From Oscillospiraceae bacterium (GTDB lineage: Bacteria; Bacillota; Clostridia; Oscillospirales; Ruminococcaceae): a stretch of DNA of 64,000 nucleotides. Of this stretch, positions 60,187-64,000 are shown piece after piece. The stretch spans positions 2,294,001 through 2,358,000 of the forward strand of contig CP107211.1 of NCBI GenBank assembly GCA_025757845.1, read 5' to 3'. A program made the position numbers and the translations under genes. Each line of letters begins with the position of its first letter. Position 1 is the first letter of the stretch. The notes under the pieces are model-generated. The model ran no database searches. It worked only from the letters and a program-made list of their open reading frames with translations, and was not told the DNA's origin.

Positions 60187-61113
60187 ATGAAACCTGTCAT
60201 TGAAACACACGACCTGTGCAAAAGCTACAACGGCCGCACCGTGGTCGATCATCTGAACCTGACCGTCCCGCAAGGGTGCGTCTACGGCTTTTTAGGCCCG
60301 AACGGTGCAGGCAAATCCACCAGCATGAAGATGCTGCTGGGGCTGGTGCACCCCACCGGCGGCAGCGTGGAACTGCTGGGCCATACCATGAACGAAACAA
60401 ACCGCATCCCCCTGCTGCGGCAGACCGGAAGCCTGATCGAATCCCCCTCCGGCTATCTGCATCTGACGGCCCGGGAAAATCTGGCCATCGTGGCCGACCT
60501 GAAAGGCGTTGCCCACAAGGACATTGACCGGGTGCTGGAGATCGTCCACCTGACTGCCGATGCCAACCGGAAGGTGGGGCAGTATTCGCTGGGCATGAAG
60601 CAGCGGCTCGGCATCGCCATGGCTCTGCTGGGCAGTCCTAAACTTTTGATCCTGGACGAGCCGACCAATGGTCTGGACCCGGCCGGCATTCAGGAAATGC
60701 GCAGCCTGATCTCCTCCATGCCGGAAACCACCGGGGCAACCGTGCTGATCTCCAGCCACCTATTGGGCGAGATCGAGCAGATGGTCACGCAGGTGGGCAT
60801 CCTGAACCACGGAAAGATGCTGTTTGAGGGCTCTTTGCAGGCCTTGCAGAAGCACAGCCGCGGCGGGATCCTGCTGCGGGTGCTGGATGTTCCCAAAAGC
60901 ATTGCGGTGCTGAACCGACAGGGCATCCGGGCGGTGACACAGGCACAGCACCCGGATGTGCTGGAACTGCCCGCCCTGCCGGACGAAGCACTGGCGGCAC
61001 TGGTGAGCACGCTGGCCGAAAACGGTGTCGGTGTGGTCGGGCTGACCGCCCAGACAAAGAATCTGGAAGACATCTTCCTCAGCCTGACCCAGAACAACGG
61101 GGAGGTGGCCTGA
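60187..61113 (+). CDS. ABC transporter ATP-binding protein, lantibiotic-protection type
   Basis: 308 residues. Walker A GPNGAGKS is at 37-44; signature YSLGMKQRLGIAMALLG; Walker B LLILDEPTNGLDPAGIQ. The carboxy-terminal 80 residues form the extra domain of BcrA/SpaF/CprA-type ATPases, which protect against lantibiotics, bacitracin or cationic peptides. AAAGGAG precedes ATG 60187. It is the first gene of a three-gene operon with two different permeases, divergent from a two-component system, the arrangement of cprABC and of lantibiotic immunity loci. Confidence 0.92.
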   Translation: MKPVIETHDLCKSYNGRTVVDHLNLTVPQGCVYGFLGPNGAGKSTSMKMLLGLVHPTGGSVELLGHTMNETNRIPLLRQTGSLIESPSGYLHLTARENLAIVADLKGVAHKDIDRVLEIVHLTADANRKVGQYSLGMKQRLGIAMALLGSPKLLILDEPTNGLDPAGIQEMRSLISSMPETTGATVLISSHLLGEIEQMVTQVGILNHGKMLFEGSLQALQKHSRGGILLRVLDVPKSIAVLNRQGIRAVTQAQHPDVLELPALPDEALAALVSTLAENGVGVVGLTAQTKNLEDIFLSLTQNNGEVA

Positions 61114-61114
61114 G

Positions 61115-61867
61115 ATGCTACGTTCCTTTCATGCTGAACTTCAGAAGGCGCACCGGCGGCACGATCTGCTGCTCTGCCTGCTGGTGCCCCTCATCATGAT
61201 CTTATGGGTGGGCGGGCTTGCTCCCTCTGACCCTGAAGAACTGGCCAACGGTTATAGTGCCCTGCTTTACAGCATCCCGGTCATCGAAGCCATTCTGATG
61301 CCGGTGCTGATGGCCGTGCTTGCCAGCCGCCTGTGGGAGATCGAGGTCAAAGGCAGTATGCCAAAGTTCCTCTACACCCTGCAGGAGCGCCGCAGCCTGT
61401 TTGCGGGCAAAGCCGCCTTTGGCCTGCTGGAAATTCTGCTGGTGACTCTGCTGGAAATGGGAGCCGCCGTCCTGCTGGGCATCGTGCACGGCTACACGGA
61501 AGCCTTTCCCACTGGGCAGCTGGTCTATCTGTTCGTTTGCACACTGGCTGTGGATGCAATGCTCTTCTTTGGGGAATTTCTGCTGATGCTGTGGGTGGGC
61601 AATCCCCTGCCGGCGCTCTGCGTGGGCATTGTAGGGGCGCTGGTGGGGCTGTTCTCTGCTTTTATGCCGCCGCTTGCCAGTTATTTTGTGCCCTTTGGGT
61701 ACTACATCCCGCTGAGCGCCTACGAAGTGGCGAACTGGGACGAGGCTACCCACACCGTCACCTATGGCATCCGCCCCTTCAACTGGGAGCTGCTGGCCTT
61801 TACCCTTGCGCTGGGCGCAGTGCTGTTTGCCCTTGCGTGGCGCAAGGTACAGGACGAGGAGGTATAA
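61115..61867 (+). CDS. ABC transporter permease, lantibiotic immunity type (MutE/SpaE-like)
   Basis: 250 residues with six predicted membrane segments. It starts 2 bases after the ATPase stop, with GGGGAGG upstream. MLRSFHAELQKAHRRHD at the start and a WEIEVKGSMPKFLYTL-like loop resemble permeases of peptide self-protection exporters. Exact peptide specificity cannot be seen. Confidence 0.85.
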   Translation: MLRSFHAELQKAHRRHDLLLCLLVPLIMILWVGGLAPSDPEELANGYSALLYSIPVIEAILMPVLMAVLASRLWEIEVKGSMPKFLYTLQERRSLFAGKAAFGLLEILLVTLLEMGAAVLLGIVHGYTEAFPTGQLVYLFVCTLAVDAMLFFGEFLLMLWVGNPLPALCVGIVGALVGLFSAFMPPLASYFVPFGYYIPLSAYEVANWDEATHTVTYGIRPFNWELLAFTLALGAVLFALAWRKVQDEEV

Positions 61868-61871
61868 AACC

Positions 61872-62606
61872 ATGCTGAAACGCTGTATTCTTGCGGAGAA
61901 CCGCAAACTTCACGCATCCCCCATCTGGGCGATGTTCTTTCTGCTGCCGGTCCTTTCCGCCACCTACGGCACCTTCAATTATCTGCAAAATCTTGAGATC
62001 CTCACCGACGGCTGGTATAGCCTGTGGACCCAGCACACCCTGTTTTATTCCATGCTCTTCTTCCCTGCCATGGTCGCCACCTATGCCGCCTACCTGTGGC
62101 GGCTGGAACATCTGGGGCACAACTGGAACCTCATCATGGCAAGCCCAGTGCGCCCGATGGACCTGTTTGCCGCAAAGTTTGTGGTGGTGACAAAGCTGGC
62201 ACTGCTGACCCACGGCTTTGTGTTTGCGCTGTTCGTGTTCTGCGGCAAGGTATTTGCCCATCTGCCCGGGCTGCCGCCGGTCACCTTACCTCTGTTTTTA
62301 CTGCGGGGACTGCTGGGTGCGTTGGCTGTCATTGCCGCCCAGCTGGTGCTGGCCATGGTCATCCGCAGTTTTGCCGTGCCCATCTTCCTGGGGCTGCTGG
62401 GCGGCATCCTTGGCATTTTTGCCGGGTCCAAAGGCTTTTCCCTGCTCTGGCCCTACGCCCTGATGCAGGCAGGCATGAACGCCAACAAAAGCGAGGACGC
62501 ACTGGCCGGAAGTTATGGAATGTTCTTTCTCAGCTGTGCGTTCTGGCTGGCAGCGATGTTTTTGCTGGCATGGGGCCTGCTGCGGAAACGAGATGTAAAA
62601 GCGTGA
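61872..62606 (+). CDS. ABC transporter permease, lantibiotic immunity type (MutG/SpaG-like)
   Basis: 244 residues with six predicted membrane segments. It starts 5 bases after the first permease (ATG 61872, MLKRCILAENRKLHASPIW), whose stretch WRLEHLGHNWNLIMASPV is characteristic of this permease group. The two permeases probably form a heterodimer with two copies of the ATPase. No lantibiotic precursor or modification gene is visible, so resistance rather than production is likely. Confidence 0.85.
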   Translation: MLKRCILAENRKLHASPIWAMFFLLPVLSATYGTFNYLQNLEILTDGWYSLWTQHTLFYSMLFFPAMVATYAAYLWRLEHLGHNWNLIMASPVRPMDLFAAKFVVVTKLALLTHGFVFALFVFCGKVFAHLPGLPPVTLPLFLLRGLLGALAVIAAQLVLAMVIRSFAVPIFLGLLGGILGIFAGSKGFSLLWPYALMQAGMNANKSEDALAGSYGMFFLSCAFWLAAMFLLAWGLLRKRDVKA

Positions 62607-62659
62607 CGTTGTTCCTGTAAAAAGAAGCGTTCTGCCGCAATAAAAAATCTTCTGTTCAG

Positions 62660-62699
62660 AAAATCAAGACCCCGCGTTTTCACGCGGGGTCTTGATTTT
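62660..62699. terminator. Bidirectional terminator
   Basis: AAAATCAAGACCCCGCG and CGCGGGGTCTTGATTTT form a 17-bp perfect stem with a 6-base loop; it ends the exporter operon and the convergent MacB-type operon, whose stop lies inside it. Confidence 0.93.
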
Positions 62700-63375
62700 A
62701 AAGTCCTTTTATGATGCACCCATCCTCGATTCGGATGATCTGCTGCGCTTTCTTCGCGATCTCCGGGTTGTGGGTGACAACGATCAGGGTCTGTCCGAAT
62801 TCTGCTGCACATTCTGTCAGGAGCTTCATGGTGTCCTCACCCGTTCTGGTGTCCAGATTTCCGGTCGGTTCGTCTGCAAAGACAATGCGCGGTTTCCCGA
62901 TCAGTGCGCGGGCGATTGCCGCACGCTGCTGTTGTCCACCCGAAATCTGAGAAGGACGAGCATCGAGTTTCTCTGCGATTCCAAGAATTTCCGTCAGTTT
63001 ACGGAGCATCTGCTCGTCCGGTGTCCGATGGTCGAGATAAAATGGAATCAGAATGTTGTCCCGCACCGTATACTCCGGGAACAGCCGGAAGTCCTGAAAA
63101 ATAAAGCCAATTTTTTGCCGCCGCACCTGTGCAAGCTGCTCTGCATTCATCGCATAGAGGTCCTGCCCATCCAGCAGAACGTTTCCGGTCGTGGGCGGCA
63201 GCAGTCCTCCCAGGATCTTCAGAAGAGTGGATTTCCCGCTGCCGCTGGAACCAATGATGGACGCAAATTCCCCCTTCCAGATCGTCAGATCGCTGGCTTT
63301 CAATGCCTGAACAGCACTTTCACCCTCGCCATAGGTTTTGGAAATTTGCACAGCTTCCAGAATTTTGTCTTTCAT
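62698..63375 (-). CDS. ABC transporter ATP-binding protein, MacB/LolD type
   Basis: 225 residues. Walker A GSSGSGKS is at 42-49; signature ISGGQQQRAAIARALIG; Walker B IVFADEPTGNLDTRTGED, typical of the MacB/FtsE/BceA group. It overlaps the upstream permease gene by 4 bases. The DNA is visibly less GC-rich than the rest of the window. Together with the permease it may be another peptide-resistance or export pump. Confidence 0.92.
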   Translation of the reverse strand: MKDKILEAVQISKTYGEGESAVQALKASDLTIWKGEFASIIGSSGSGKSTLLKILGGLLPPTTGNVLLDGQDLYAMNAEQLAQVRRQKIGFIFQDFRLFPEYTVRDNILIPFYLDHRTPDEQMLRKLTEILGIAEKLDARPSQISGGQQQRAAIARALIGKPRIVFADEPTGNLDTRTGEDTMKLLTECAAEFGQTLIVVTHNPEIAKKAQQIIRIEDGCIIKGL

Positions 63376-64000
63376 AAAATGTCCCCCTTCGATGCTTTTT
63401 TACGGATAAAGGAGAAAACCGGCAGCAAAGCCGCGCCCAGCCAGAATCCCATCAGCAGAATGCTGACCAGGATCTGACTTCCCACAGGTCTGTGAAATTC
63501 AAATACACGCCCATCTGTATGGATCCGGATCAGATCCAGAATGCTTTGAATCGGGACAATGTGCGAAACTGCCACCGATACAAGGATATTGACGATCAGC
63601 GTAGTTCCAACGATCACCGGGATCACCCGTTTTGCATAAGAACACACCAATTTTTTCGGGGAAACGCCCAGCGTCAGGAGAAGGGACAACCGCTGCTGCT
63701 GGACTTCATAGGCAGAAAGGTTCAGGACGACCAGCAAAGCGCAGCCCAGAAGAACACCAAGTACCGCCAGAATTCCGACCAGAAATGCGCTTTGCGTTCC
63801 TTCCGTATAGCTTTGGCTGAGCAGATCGTAATTGTCTGCGCTCAGAATCCCATTTCTGCGTGTGGCAATGGATGCAATGGAACGCCGCAGCGAGAAGTTA
63901 TTGCCGGCAGCCAGCTTTACATTCAGGCTGCTGTATCCTTCTTTTTCCATATGGTAGCTTCCTGCGCCTTCAAACATTTTATGATAAAGAGCCGTGCTGA
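63372..64000 (-). CDS. FtsX/MacB-like ABC transporter permease (partial, N-terminus outside window)
   Basis: About 209 carboxy-terminal residues; the frame is still open at base 64000. Three membrane segments remain (VGILAVLGVLLGCALLVVL, VIVGTTLIVNILVSVAV and ILVSILLMGFWLGAALLPVF), after a periplasmic stretch with LNVKLAAGNNFSLRRSIASI. The FtsX-like core EVQQQRLSLLLTLGVSPKKL between segments matches bacteriocin-associated or MacB-type permeases. An internal ATG at 63977 is not the true start because codons upstream are open. Confidence 0.82.
   Translation of the reverse strand, partial: STALYHKMFEGAGSYHMEKEGYSSLNVKLAAGNNFSLRRSIASIATRRNGILSADNYDLLSQSYTEGTQSAFLVGILAVLGVLLGCALLVVLNLSAYEVQQQRLSLLLTLGVSPKKLVCSYAKRVIPVIVGTTLIVNILVSVAVSHIVPIQSILDLIRIHTDGRVFEFHRPVGSQILVSILLMGFWLGAALLPVFSFIRKKASKGDIL

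Noticed and set aside
63372..63977. Short permease starting at ATG 63977
   Set aside because: Codons upstream to base 64000 stay open and the fragment would begin in the middle of a periplasmic domain, so it is the end of a longer gene.

Overview
The window is most likely a chromosomal stretch from a high-GC member of the Oscillospiraceae (Clostridia), best matching Faecalibacterium. The evidence is Firmicutes-type gene content and order (smc-rnc-plsX, dprA-topA-trmFO, infC-rpmI-rplT with an L20-type leader, addBA, ruvX plus DUF1292, a spoIIR homologue), GC-rich third codon positions, and strong AGGAGG-type ribosome binding sites. The genus is inferred from memory and is not proven. Almost all of the window is core genome. 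No tRNA, rRNA, CRISPR array, transposase or phage gene was seen.

Layout. 1-9.4 kb (minus): ftsY (cut by the window edge), smc, rnc, plsX, trmFO, topA. 9.4-13 kb (minus): dprA, a SpoU-type RNA methyltransferase, then the translation operon infC-rpmI-rplT behind a long leader with an internal terminator. 13-20.1 kb (minus): addB-addA. 20.2-23.5 kb: ruvX, a cyclophilin lipoprotein, a DUF1292 protein, a candidate 6S RNA, a peroxiredoxin-like protein without the catalytic cysteine, and an RNHCP zinc-ribbon protein behind a strong promoter and a possible leader peptide. 23.8-26.6 kb (minus): Lrp/AsnC regulator, aminotransferase, ispE, and a DUF378 membrane protein whose ribosome binding site lies inside a terminator hairpin. 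26.8-35.3 kb (plus): ACT-domain protein and UPF0210, spoIIR, a peptidoglycan-binding protein, sbcD-sbcC, a proline-rich protein, a PC4-like protein and an HD-domain protein.

35.4-44.5 kb: a receiver/HD-GYP/GGDEF signalling protein, then a cell wall and division block (DivIVA-like coiled-coil protein, ftsZ, murA, ftsW/rodA-type gene on minus; a class B penicillin-binding protein divergent on plus). 44.6-51.6 kb: xpt, a patatin-like lipase, fucO, a double cupin, a GntR/YtrA regulator with its ABC transporter, and a TIM-barrel isomerase. 51.6-57.9 kb (minus): a UvrA paralogue, pnp, rpsO and a CPBP protease. 57.9-62.6 kb: a two-component system divergent from a three-gene ABC exporter, a layout typical of lantibiotic or cationic-peptide self-protection. 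Four 11-bp-phased TTAAG-like boxes lie between them. 62.7 kb to the end (minus): a MacB/LolD-type ATPase and an FtsX-like permease in DNA of visibly lower GC.

The least expected signals are regulatory: the candidate 6S RNA, the RNHCP leader, two genes whose Shine-Dalgarno lies inside a terminator hairpin, the phased boxes at 60.1 kb, and the palindromes before the cupin, ytrA-like and uvrA-like genes.
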